Shown here: piece after piece, positions 1-7,227 of the stretch
How the letters are laid out: each line of letters opens with the position of its first letter
How positions within the stretch are numbered: the first letter of the stretch is position 1
Assembly (NCBI GenBank): GCA_902785945.1
Contig: CADAAR010000023.1
Coordinates: forward strand, 1-64,000
DNA length: 64,000 bases
Source of the DNA: an uncultured Prevotellaceae bacterium
Lineage (GTDB): Bacteria > Bacteroidota > Bacteroidia > Bacteroidales > Bacteroidaceae
Direction of reading: 5' to 3'
The notes under the pieces: model-generated
What the model saw: only the letters and a program-made list of their open reading frames with translations
Told to the model about the DNA's origin: nothing
The model's database searches: none
Made by a program: the position numbers and the translations under genes

Positions 1-1
1 G

Positions 2-136
2 CTGAACTCGCTGAAGGATGGCAGTGCCGTGAAGAAACTCCAGGCAGAGGTGACAGAACTGAAAGCCTTGGTGGACGACCAGAAGAAGCAGATTAGAGAT
101 TTGAAGAAAACAATCAAGGAACTTAAAGAAGATTAA
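2..136 (+). CDS. C-terminal end of a coiled-coil protein (partial)
   Basis: The frame is open from the window edge to a TAA at 134-136. The visible 44 residues are rich in Lys, Glu and Leu with heptad-like spacing (for example KKLQAEVTELKALVDDQKK), which points to a coiled coil. The stop lies 4 bases before the next gene, so it is probably co-transcribed with locus A. The N-terminus is outside the window, so no function can be assigned. Confidence 0.55.
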   Translation: MNSLKDGSAVKKLQAEVTELKALVDDQKKQIRDLKKTIKELKED

Positions 137-140
137 AGAT

Positions 141-506
141 ATGGCTAAGGAGATTAGAATCACGAGCGTTCGTAACGCTCACGGCTGCAAGATTAAGAAA
201 TGTTGCGCCAGTTGTCAACACAAGTGTATTGAGAGTGATGGTACAAGAGTTTGCGCCTCGATGATGCTGAAGGTTCAGCAGAAGTTCAAATGCAAGCAGT
301 GGCAGATATCTGACGGCTTGAAAAACGCAGGCAAATGCGACGGCAAGGTGAAGCGCAAGGAGTACCTGATCTATGTACAGGAGATTCGCAGTGCTGAGAG
401 TGATGACATTCAGAATGGCATTATCACTGAGCAGGAGCGAAAGACCTTGGAGGAGATACGCAAGATGTTTACTGAGAAATTTGGAAGCATTTATGCGATG
501 GAATAA
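141..506 (+). CDS. Small cysteine-rich protein of unknown function
   Basis: This 121-residue protein starts at an ATG 4 bases after the preceding stop. The N-terminal half has a cluster of cysteines (residues about 14-54, including KKCCASCQHKC), which could bind a metal such as zinc. The C-terminal half is charged and helical. I do not recognise the family. Its place in front of the primase/helicase-like gene and M15 peptidase suggests that it belongs to accessory locus A. Locus B has no clear counterpart. Confidence 0.6.
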   Translation: MAKEIRITSVRNAHGCKIKKCCASCQHKCIESDGTRVCASMMLKVQQKFKCKQWQISDGLKNAGKCDGKVKRKEYLIYVQEIRSAESDDIQNGIITEQERKTLEEIRKMFTEKFGSIYAME

Positions 507-605
507 GAAAGTATAACCGAGTCGGAGGATGAGCGAGGAAACGTGTCCGGACAAATGAGCTCAACTAAAACCCCGCTTTTCCGATGCTCATAATCTGATT
601 TGTTT

Positions 606-935
606 ATGCGAATAGAAGTAGAAGTTAGCCAGGAGGTACTGGCCGCCATCATGAATGGCAAGTGTGTGGAAGGAAGGTTGCGTCAGCAGCTTTCGAGTCT
701 GGGAACGCATCAGGTGATAGGGTTTGCTCCCTACAACCGCAAGCCCAGAGGTAGTCAGGACAAGGTAATCTGCCAGTTGGAGAACGGATGGCTGAAGGAA
801 AGCCCAAGGTGCATCAAGTTCTACAACTCGGTGAAGAAAGAGCTGGGGCGCCGTATGGTGGACGTGGTGATGCACCGCGAACTGAAATCGGCTATGGAAG
901 TAATGGAGATTCAGGAAATTTTAGACAACATTTAA
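606..935 (+). CDS. Small conserved protein of the primase-helicase locus (copy A)
   Basis: The protein is 109 residues from ATG 606; a TTG two codons upstream is an alternative start. It is a diverged paralogue of the 114-residue protein at 56349-56693: both share GK-x-VEG near residue 20, an APYNR/RPYNR motif, and a V-KK-LG/V-KRRLG motif before a helical C-terminus. In both loci the gene lies upstream of a VirE_N/DUF3987 gene. Function is unknown; conservation of the pair argues for a role tied to the primase/helicase protein. A 99-bp gap upstream holds no other credible gene. Confidence 0.65.
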   Translation: MRIEVEVSQEVLAAIMNGKCVEGRLRQQLSSLGTHQVIGFAPYNRKPRGSQDKVICQLENGWLKESPRCIKFYNSVKKELGRRMVDVVMHRELKSAMEVMEIQEILDNI

Positions 936-952
936 AGAAAGGAGGACATTGT

Positions 953-1531
953 ATGAAACAACAGATTTTAGTTTACGGTAAGTGTGGCGGTTATGTGACT
1001 ATCGCAACGTTTCTGGGTAACCAGTGGTGGGTAACGAACAAGGACGAGAAGCTGGAGCCTCTCTACGACGACGGGCCATACTCAGAACATGACTATCGCT
1101 ACCTGTGCGAGGTGGGTGAGTTGGTGCAGATGCGCGACCTTGCAGGCATGATGGGCGCAGCCTTGGAAATGCCTAAGGGCGACATCAAGGAGGTGCTGAA
1201 CAACCGCCTGAAGGAGTTGAACATGATGGGCGTGAAGTTTGTGTCTTCTGCCCAGTATCTGAACCTCGACGTTCGTGTGTTCAGTAATCAGGGCACCAAG
1301 CGCGAAGGTAAGTTCAGCGTGATGTGCAACGATACTGACAGGGATATGCCACTGTTCAACCTTGACGCGTTCGATAACGCCAAGGATGCGCTGAACTGGG
1401 CGAAGGTCTTTGTGGAGTTCTTCCTGAAGCATGGCGTGAGGGTGTGCGTGACGCTGCACTGTACGGAGGATGTTCTGGAGTTGCTGAACGGTCAGGTTCA
1501 GAACATGAAAATCGAGATTGACAACCTTTAA
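953..1531 (+). CDS. Hypothetical protein, 192 aa (locus A)
   Basis: A strong Shine-Dalgarno sequence (AAAGGAGG, 938-945) precedes the ATG at 953; the frame is open further upstream, but that part overlaps the previous gene and looks non-coding. The protein starts MKQQILVYGKCGGYV and looks soluble, with no membrane segment or signal peptide. I do not recognise it. It has no counterpart in the paralogous locus B, so it may be a variable cargo gene. Confidence 0.65.
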   Translation: MKQQILVYGKCGGYVTIATFLGNQWWVTNKDEKLEPLYDDGPYSEHDYRYLCEVGELVQMRDLAGMMGAALEMPKGDIKEVLNNRLKELNMMGVKFVSSAQYLNLDVRVFSNQGTKREGKFSVMCNDTDRDMPLFNLDAFDNAKDALNWAKVFVEFFLKHGVRVCVTLHCTEDVLELLNGQVQNMKIEIDNL

Positions 1532-1542
1532 TCTATAGGAAC

Positions 1543-1836
1543 ATGGAAGCATTAGTATTGATCAAGGAGGTAGGCGCATACTCTGAGCGCCAGTACCAGC
1601 GACAGGATGGTACAACGGAGTATTTCAAGAGTCGCGGCGTAGTGCTGAAGCACGGTGGCGACGAGGTGTATGGTGAACTGACTGGCGAGTATGCCTCTAA
1701 GCAGCGCGACACGCAGTTCTTCGAGAACCAGCCTTACGTGGCCAAGGGCTTTTGGAAGCATCGCACATGGCAGGATCAGAACGGCCAGACGCGACATGAG
1801 AACGCTCTGTACATCACTGATTTGCAGAGTCTTTAA
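1543..1836 (+). CDS. Small protein, possibly OB-fold/single-stranded DNA-binding-like
   Basis: The 97-residue protein begins MEALVLIKEVG and is rich in beta-strand-forming residues and aromatic residues (YQRQDGTTEYF, FWKHRTWQDQNGQ). The pattern of a short modified strand, a GELTGE turn and a final ALYITDL strand recalls OB-fold proteins such as DUF3127/Ssb-like proteins. This is an inference from pattern only. It lies 12 bp after the previous gene and just before the primase/helicase-like gene, where an ssDNA-binding partner would make sense. Confidence 0.55.
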   Translation: MEALVLIKEVGAYSERQYQRQDGTTEYFKSRGVVLKHGGDEVYGELTGEYASKQRDTQFFENQPYVAKGFWKHRTWQDQNGQTRHENALYITDLQSL

Positions 1837-1837
1837 C

Positions 1838-1864
1838 CACGAATTTCACGAATTACACGAATAA
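1838..1864 (+). repeat. Three 9-bp tandem repeats before the primase-helicase gene
   Basis: Three consecutive 9-mers, CACGAATTT, CACGAATTA and CACGAATAA, fill almost the whole gap between the two genes and end 3 bases before the ATG at 1867. The array therefore occupies the ribosome-binding region. It is similar in placement to the 7-bp arrays elsewhere in the window, but the unit is longer. Confidence 0.75.
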
Positions 1865-1866
1865 GT

Positions 1867-4533
1867 ATGCAAGGATTCTGTTATCAGGAAAACACTCACT
1901 TCTCTCAGGCTGTCAAATGCAGCCGAGAGAAGTTCTGGGACAGCGTGAGGAACACCTCTACTGCCTGGAAGATTGACAGCCGAAGGGAGATTCTGGAGGC
2001 TGTGGAGCAGCACAATTCTGAGGTCACGGGCAAGTGGCTGAAGAATGAGGACTATGGTAAGTTTCTGGCTAAGAAGCGTGGCTTGAAGAAACTCAGTGCG
2101 CGTCAGAAGTTCTTTGAGAAGAGCGACGAAGAGCGTCTGCTGGCTTTTGCTCAGGAGTTGAAGGACAACCTTGTGGCGTTCATTTTCAGTTGCTATGAGT
2201 TTGACGCTACACCTACGGCTAATGGCAATCCCTTTTGTCATCGTAGGTTGGCTGACTGTCATCTGAATGGTTTAGTGATGCTCGACATCGACCATGTGGA
2301 TAATCCGCTGGAAATATTCGAGGCCCTGAAAGCCAATCAGGAGTTGATGGCTCGCACGGCACTGGCGCATATCACCAGTTCGAAGAAGGGCATCCGCATC
2401 ATCTTCACCGCTGACATCAAGGATGGCAATTTGGCTGATAACCAGATAGTCTTTGCTGAAAAACTCGGCTACAAGGCCGACTCCAGCTGTATTGATGCTA
2501 CCAGAAATTCATTCGCTCCCAAGGAGGAGGATATACTTTACATTAATGAGGATTTACTGTTTGATTATTATGACGAAGATTTCGACAGGGAGTACACTCC
2601 CCAGTATCGTGAGAGGAAGACTCAGCCACTACACCATGAATTTCCTGCTGCTGACGGGGCTAATGGTAGTGTTCATGCTAAGGCTGCTGCTGTGGCCAGT
2701 GAGAGTGTTAAACAAGGGTCTGTGTCTGTTGGGAATGTGGATGATAAGACGTTGGAACTAAAGTGGCGCGGGTATGATGTACAGTCTATTATTGATGCTC
2801 GCTACAGTGAGAAGTTGCCATGTGCAGCAGACAGCAACCGTCACAACGAATCGCTCAAACTCGCCTCAGATTTGCTTGTGCTGTTCGATGGCGATAAGCA
2901 GAAGACCCTGCAGGTGCTCAAGGCGCAGAAGTGGGTTCAGGAAATCATCGATGAGCGTGATGAGAACGTGGAACAAACAGTGGCCTCAGCTGCTCAGCGC
3001 TTGGCTGACAGGGAGAAGAAATACCTCTCTCAGCAACCGAGTAAGGCCATGCAGGAGGCTATCAAGGAGGCGTGCGGCAGGTCGTGGCAGGAGATCACGC
3101 AAGGCACGCAAGCGTCGGCGGCGGTGACGGAAAGCGACATCGAGCGTTGGCTCTGGGAATGGGGCACTCAGATAGAAGGATTGTTTGACGATTTCCCTTT
3201 GCTGCGCGACATTTGCAAGGGTCTGAAACGCAATCAATATCCTGCGGCTGTGTTTGTGGCTGGAGGATTGCTGATGACACTGATGACAAGATGTACGTAT
3301 CGTTTCTATCATCGCCCTGAGGAGTTGCGACGCCTGAATAACTCGACGCTGATTATTGGCGACCCTGCCAGTGGTAAGTCTTTTGCTACTCGACTCTTTA
3401 AACTCCTTGCGGCTCCTATGGTAGCAGCGGATAAGGCTGGCATTGCAGCCATCAACCGCTACAAGGAGGAGATGAAAACCAAGGGTGCTAACAAGGAGAA
3501 GCCACAGAAGCCAAAGGCACTCTTTCGTGTGCATCCGGCTCGTACATCGAATGCTCAGTTTATTCAGGACATGGTGAATGCCGTGGAGGTGGTGGATGGC
3601 GAAGAGATGCAGTTGCACATGCTCACGTTCGACACCGAGTTGGATAACACATTGACCGTTCAGAAAGGTGGCTCGTGGATAGACAAGCAGAGTCTGGAAT
3701 TAAAGGCCTTCCATAATGAAGAGGATGGTCAGGCGTACTCGAATCTGGATAGTGTGGTGCAGAACTTTTTCGTGACGTGGAACTACATCTATACAGGTAC
3801 GCCCATTGCGTTGAAGAAGAAAGTGAATGAGCAGAACTTTGGTTCTGGACTCGCTACGCGACTCACTTGTATTCCCTTGCCCAGCACCAACTTTGAGATG
3901 ATGGAGCGCGAGAAAACGGTGGATTTCGAGAGCGATGGTCGCCTGAAGGAGTGGGCTTTCAAGTTGGATCGTGTGAAGGGTCTGCTGAGTCTCGATAAGA
4001 TTGTAGATGAGCTCTACGACTGGACGGCTCGTCGCATGGCTGACGCCAAGGAGAACAACTCCAAGGCCGACGAGATGCTCCTGAAACGTTGTGCCTATCA
4101 TGGGCTGAACTTCGCGGCACCGTTTATCGTAATGCGCCATTGGGCTTGCATCCATCAGGAGGGCAACTACTGGTGTGGCGAGTTCGAGACGGATGATGTG
4201 GACTGGCGTCTCACAGAATTACTGGTGAACATCCAGTACGCCTGCCAGCGTCATTACTTCGGGGCTATGGCTGAGAAGTACTTTGATGACCAGAAGCGCG
4301 ACGTGTCGGCTAACGCCCGTCGTAAGCAGAAAACCATCGAGGCCTTCAACCGTCTGCCTGAAGAGTTCACAGCCGAGGATATCATGCGCTGCTTTGGACT
4401 GGAAGGTGAGTCATCGGCACGAGGTCGCGCCCGCACATTGCTGGCAGACCATCTGGCCGTGAAGACTGGAGAATTCAAGGACAACGGCAAGGTGAAAGCC
4501 CTGTATCGCAAGACGGGAACAGTCATGCTGTAA
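1867..4533 (+). CDS. VirE_N (primase-like) / DUF3987 helicase-like fusion protein, copy A
   Basis: The 888-residue protein has two parts. Residues about 100-235 look like a VirE_N (BT4734-like) domain, related to archaeo-eukaryotic primases: an acidic motif MLDIDHV (139-144), SSKKGIRIIF (171-180) and SCIDATRNSF (207-216). The middle position of the second motif is KK where copy B has GH. Residues about 420-870 are a DUF3987-type P-loop ATPase with Walker A GDPASGKS (498-505) and a likely Walker B (LTFDTELD). Such fusions are typical of Bacteroidetes mobile or phage-derived loci; DNA priming/unwinding is inferred. It is a paralogue of the broken gene at 53911-56345. Confidence 0.85.
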   Translation: MQGFCYQENTHFSQAVKCSREKFWDSVRNTSTAWKIDSRREILEAVEQHNSEVTGKWLKNEDYGKFLAKKRGLKKLSARQKFFEKSDEERLLAFAQELKDNLVAFIFSCYEFDATPTANGNPFCHRRLADCHLNGLVMLDIDHVDNPLEIFEALKANQELMARTALAHITSSKKGIRIIFTADIKDGNLADNQIVFAEKLGYKADSSCIDATRNSFAPKEEDILYINEDLLFDYYDEDFDREYTPQYRERKTQPLHHEFPAADGANGSVHAKAAAVASESVKQGSVSVGNVDDKTLELKWRGYDVQSIIDARYSEKLPCAADSNRHNESLKLASDLLVLFDGDKQKTLQVLKAQKWVQEIIDERDENVEQTVASAAQRLADREKKYLSQQPSKAMQEAIKEACGRSWQEITQGTQASAAVTESDIERWLWEWGTQIEGLFDDFPLLRDICKGLKRNQYPAAVFVAGGLLMTLMTRCTYRFYHRPEELRRLNNSTLIIGDPASGKSFATRLFKLLAAPMVAADKAGIAAINRYKEEMKTKGANKEKPQKPKALFRVHPARTSNAQFIQDMVNAVEVVDGEEMQLHMLTFDTELDNTLTVQKGGSWIDKQSLELKAFHNEEDGQAYSNLDSVVQNFFVTWNYIYTGTPIALKKKVNEQNFGSGLATRLTCIPLPSTNFEMMEREKTVDFESDGRLKEWAFKLDRVKGLLSLDKIVDELYDWTARRMADAKENNSKADEMLLKRCAYHGLNFAAPFIVMRHWACIHQEGNYWCGEFETDDVDWRLTELLVNIQYACQRHYFGAMAEKYFDDQKRDVSANARRKQKTIEAFNRLPEEFTAEDIMRCFGLEGESSARGRARTLLADHLAVKTGEFKDNGKVKALYRKTGTVML

Positions 4534-4633
4534 CGGCAAGGTTCAGGGGGTGGCCGTTTCGGCTCCCCCTTTGAACTGCCGTTTTCCCGTTTTCCCGTTT
4601 CGTTATGTAGTTTTAGTAATCATAAGAAAGAGT

Positions 4634-5107
4634 ATGCAAAAAGTAACAATTAATAAGGCTGCACGCCTCAGCGAGCATTTTACGCTCGGAGAAATGTGCA
4701 AAACAAGTGCGAAAACCGCTGATGGAAACATCCCTTCGCACGTACATATTGAGAACTTGAAGCGCCTCTGCGGCTGGTTGGAGATGCTTCGCAGTGAGTG
4801 GAACAAGCGTTATGGCGAGGGTGATGACCCCATAGTCATCAACTCTGGCTATCGCTCTGAGGCAGTGAACAAGGCCGTAGGTGGTGTCTCAGGCTCGAAC
4901 CATCTGACAGGCTGCGCTGCCGACATCCGCGTGGCAGGCATCGAGCAACTGGTGCGCTACGCCACCATCCTGCTCGACATCAGCGACGAGAGCCAGGAGG
5001 ACTTCGACGAACTTCTGTTAGAGCGTTCGCCTCGCGGCGCCTACTGGCTCCACTTCGCCGTAAGACCATCAGGCAACAGACGTAAAGTGCGTCTGATTCA
5101 GACGTAA
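4634..5107 (+). CDS. M15-family peptidase (D-Ala-D-Ala carboxypeptidase-like), copy A
   Basis: The protein is 157 residues from ATG 4634; an earlier in-frame ATG at 4550 would add a poorly conserved tail. The zinc-site pattern of peptidase M15_3 is present: HLTGCAAD (His90 and Asp97) and WLHF (His140). No signal peptide is visible. These enzymes cut peptidoglycan cross-link peptides and often serve as phage endolysins, but here the natural role is unknown. The same gene follows the primase-helicase gene in locus B (53356-53856), so the pairing is conserved. Confidence 0.85.
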   Translation: MQKVTINKAARLSEHFTLGEMCKTSAKTADGNIPSHVHIENLKRLCGWLEMLRSEWNKRYGEGDDPIVINSGYRSEAVNKAVGGVSGSNHLTGCAADIRVAGIEQLVRYATILLDISDESQEDFDELLLERSPRGAYWLHFAVRPSGNRRKVRLIQT

Positions 5108-5127
5108 TTTTCTCTCTTATCATTGCT

Positions 5128-5166
5128 GCCGACGTACCCCCAAAAGGTATGTCGGCGGCTTTTTTG
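5128..5166 (+). terminator. Intrinsic terminator after locus A
   Basis: An 11-bp stem (GCCGACGTACC at 5128-5138 with GGTATGTCGGC at 5146-5156, one G-U pair) is followed by a run of Ts from 5160. It closes the locus A transcript before the topB promoter. Confidence 0.8.
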
Positions 5167-5231
5167 TCGGCCTCTCGGCTCTTTTCACGCAACTTTTTTG
5201 CTGGAACGCGCGATAATTCGCAGATTATTCG

Positions 5232-5240
5232 TACCTTTGC
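5232..5240 (+). promoter_or_regulatory. -7 box of topB promoter
   Basis: TACCTTTGC matches the Bacteroidetes -7 consensus TAnnTTTG. It places the transcription start at about 5247 and so favours the ATG at 5269 over in-frame starts further upstream. Confidence 0.7.
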
Positions 5241-5268
5241 GGCAAAGAAAACAACGAACAACGAAGAT

Positions 5269-7185
5269 ATGATAGTCTGCATAGCAGAGAAACCAAGTGT
5301 GGCGCGCGATATCGCACGAATCATCGGCGCCAACAGCTCGCGCGACGGATATATGGAAGGCAACGGGTATCAGGTGACGTGGACCTTCGGTCATCTGTGT
5401 ACCCTAAAGGAGCCTGGCGATTATACGGCGGCCTGGAAACCCTGGGCCCTGACCCAACTGCCGATGGTGCCACAGCGTTTCGGCATCAAGCTGATTGACG
5501 ACAACGGCATCAAGAAACAGTTTGCCATCATTGAGCGACTGATGCAGGCGGCCGACGGCATCGTGAACTGCGGTGACGCTGGACAGGAGGGTGAACTGAT
5601 CCAGCGGTGGGTGATGCAGAAGGCGCAGGCCAAGTGCCCCGTGAAGCGACTGTGGATCTCGTCGATGACCGACGAGGCCATCCGCGAGGGCTTTGCCAAC
5701 CTGAAAGACCAGCAGGACTACCAGCCGTTGTATCTGGCAGGCCTCTCGCGCGCTATCGGCGACTGGCTGCTGGGTATGAACGCCACGCGCCTGTATACCT
5801 TAAAGTATGGTCAGAACCGACAAGTGCTCTCGATAGGCCGCGTGCAGACCCCTACCCTCGCCCTCATCGTGAACCGTCAGAAGGAAATAGAGAATTTCAA
5901 GCCCGAGCCCTATTGGGTGTTGGCGACGGTGTATCGCGACACCACCTTTACCGCCACGAAGGGTAAGTTCACTAGCAAGGAAGAAGGCGAGAAGGCCTTT
6001 GCCACCATCGAGGGCAAGCCGTTTACGGTGACAAAGGTGGAGAAGAAGGAAGGCAAGGAACAGCCACCACAGCTGTACGACCTGACCTCGCTGCAGGTGG
6101 ACTGCAACCGTAAATACGGCTTCTCGGCCGAGCAGACACTGAACCTGATTCAGGCGCTCTACGAACGTAAGCTGACCACCTATCCACGTGTGGATACGCA
6201 ATACCTGAGCGACGATATCTACCCCAAGTGTCCGCAGACGATGAACGGGCTCTATCAGACCAAGTTCAACGGTGTGGCGCCTTACGCAGAGCTGATAAAA
6301 CCCATCGGTGGTAAGCCGCTGAAGAAGAGCAAGCGCGTGTTTGACACCTCGAAGGTAACCGACCACCACGCCATCATCCCTACAGGTGTGATACCCTCGA
6401 ACCTCAACCCTGTGGAGCAGAAGGTGTATGACCTCGTGGCCAGAAGATTCATAGCAGTGTTTCTGCCGGATTGTAAGTTCTCGACAACGACGGTGCTGGG
6501 CGAGGTGAAAGGCGACGAAGAGGTGGTAGAATTCAAGGTGACGGGTAAGGAAATATTGGATCCAGGCTGGAGAGTGGTGCTGGGCAAGGCCTCGGAGAAA
6601 GCAGAGGACACTGAGAACTCTGAGAACTCAGAAAACGCCGAGAAAGCCGAGAAGGCCTCGGAGGCTGAGGAACGCACGCTGCCCACGTTTGTAAAGGGTG
6701 AATCGGGCGACCACAAGCCTACCCTCACGGAGAAATGGACCACGCCCCCACCTTATTATAATGAGGCCTCGCTGCTCAGGGCAATGGAAACGGCAGGTAA
6801 GTTTGTGGAGGACGAGACGCTAAGGGCTGCGATGAAGGAAAACGGCATCGGCCGTCCGTCGAGCCGCGCCTCGATCATCGAGACCCTCTTCAAGCGCCAC
6901 TATATCAAGCGCGACCGCAAACGACTGATTGCCACACCTACGGGCATAGAGCTGATCGACCTGATTCGCGAAGAGCTGTTGAAGAGTTGCGAGTTGACGG
7001 GTATCTGGGAAAAGAAGCTGCGCGACATTGAGCACCAGAAATACGACGCCAAACAGTTTATCGACGAGCTGAAGGCGCAGGTGGCGGAAATCGTGCACGA
7101 AGTGATGGCCGACAACTCGAACCGACGGGTGACAGTGCTCTCAGATGCAGAATTGAAGAAGGTAAAATCGCCCAAGAAACAATAA
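5269..7185 (+). CDS. topB: DNA topoisomerase III (type IA)
   Basis: The protein is 638 residues. It relaxes and decatenates DNA by cutting one strand through a tyrosine. The N-terminal TOPRIM domain starts MIVCIAEKPSVARDI and has GDAGQEGEL at 102-110; the active-site tyrosine is Tyr305 in TTYPRVDTQYL; GRVQTPTLALI is at 190-200. The short Glu/Ala/Ser-rich insertion around residues 443-462 (EKAEDTENSENSENAEKAEK) is low complexity. The start is chosen from the -7 box and the conserved N-terminus. The gene is probably monocistronic or read weakly into porE. Confidence 0.95.
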   Translation: MIVCIAEKPSVARDIARIIGANSSRDGYMEGNGYQVTWTFGHLCTLKEPGDYTAAWKPWALTQLPMVPQRFGIKLIDDNGIKKQFAIIERLMQAADGIVNCGDAGQEGELIQRWVMQKAQAKCPVKRLWISSMTDEAIREGFANLKDQQDYQPLYLAGLSRAIGDWLLGMNATRLYTLKYGQNRQVLSIGRVQTPTLALIVNRQKEIENFKPEPYWVLATVYRDTTFTATKGKFTSKEEGEKAFATIEGKPFTVTKVEKKEGKEQPPQLYDLTSLQVDCNRKYGFSAEQTLNLIQALYERKLTTYPRVDTQYLSDDIYPKCPQTMNGLYQTKFNGVAPYAELIKPIGGKPLKKSKRVFDTSKVTDHHAIIPTGVIPSNLNPVEQKVYDLVARRFIAVFLPDCKFSTTTVLGEVKGDEEVVEFKVTGKEILDPGWRVVLGKASEKAEDTENSENSENAEKAEKASEAEERTLPTFVKGESGDHKPTLTEKWTTPPPYYNEASLLRAMETAGKFVEDETLRAAMKENGIGRPSSRASIIETLFKRHYIKRDRKRLIATPTGIELIDLIREELLKSCELTGIWEKKLRDIEHQKYDAKQFIDELKAQVAEIVHEVMADNSNRRVTVLSDAELKKVKSPKKQ

Positions 7186-7190
7186 AATGG

Positions 7191-7227
7191 CCTCGCATAT
7201 CGTTATTATAAGGTATGCGAGGTTTTT
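7191..7227 (+). terminator. Terminator-like hairpin at the topB-porE junction
   Basis: CCTCGCATA (7191-7199) pairs perfectly with TATGCGAGG (7214-7222), followed by TTTTT. It looks like the topB terminator. The upstream candidate start codon of porE (ATG 7215) lies inside the 3' arm of the stem. Confidence 0.75.

Noticed and set aside
529-558. Nine-codon frame starting directly after GGAGG
   Set aside because: The Shine-Dalgarno sequence abuts the ATG, the peptide is only 9 residues and no counterpart exists in locus B.
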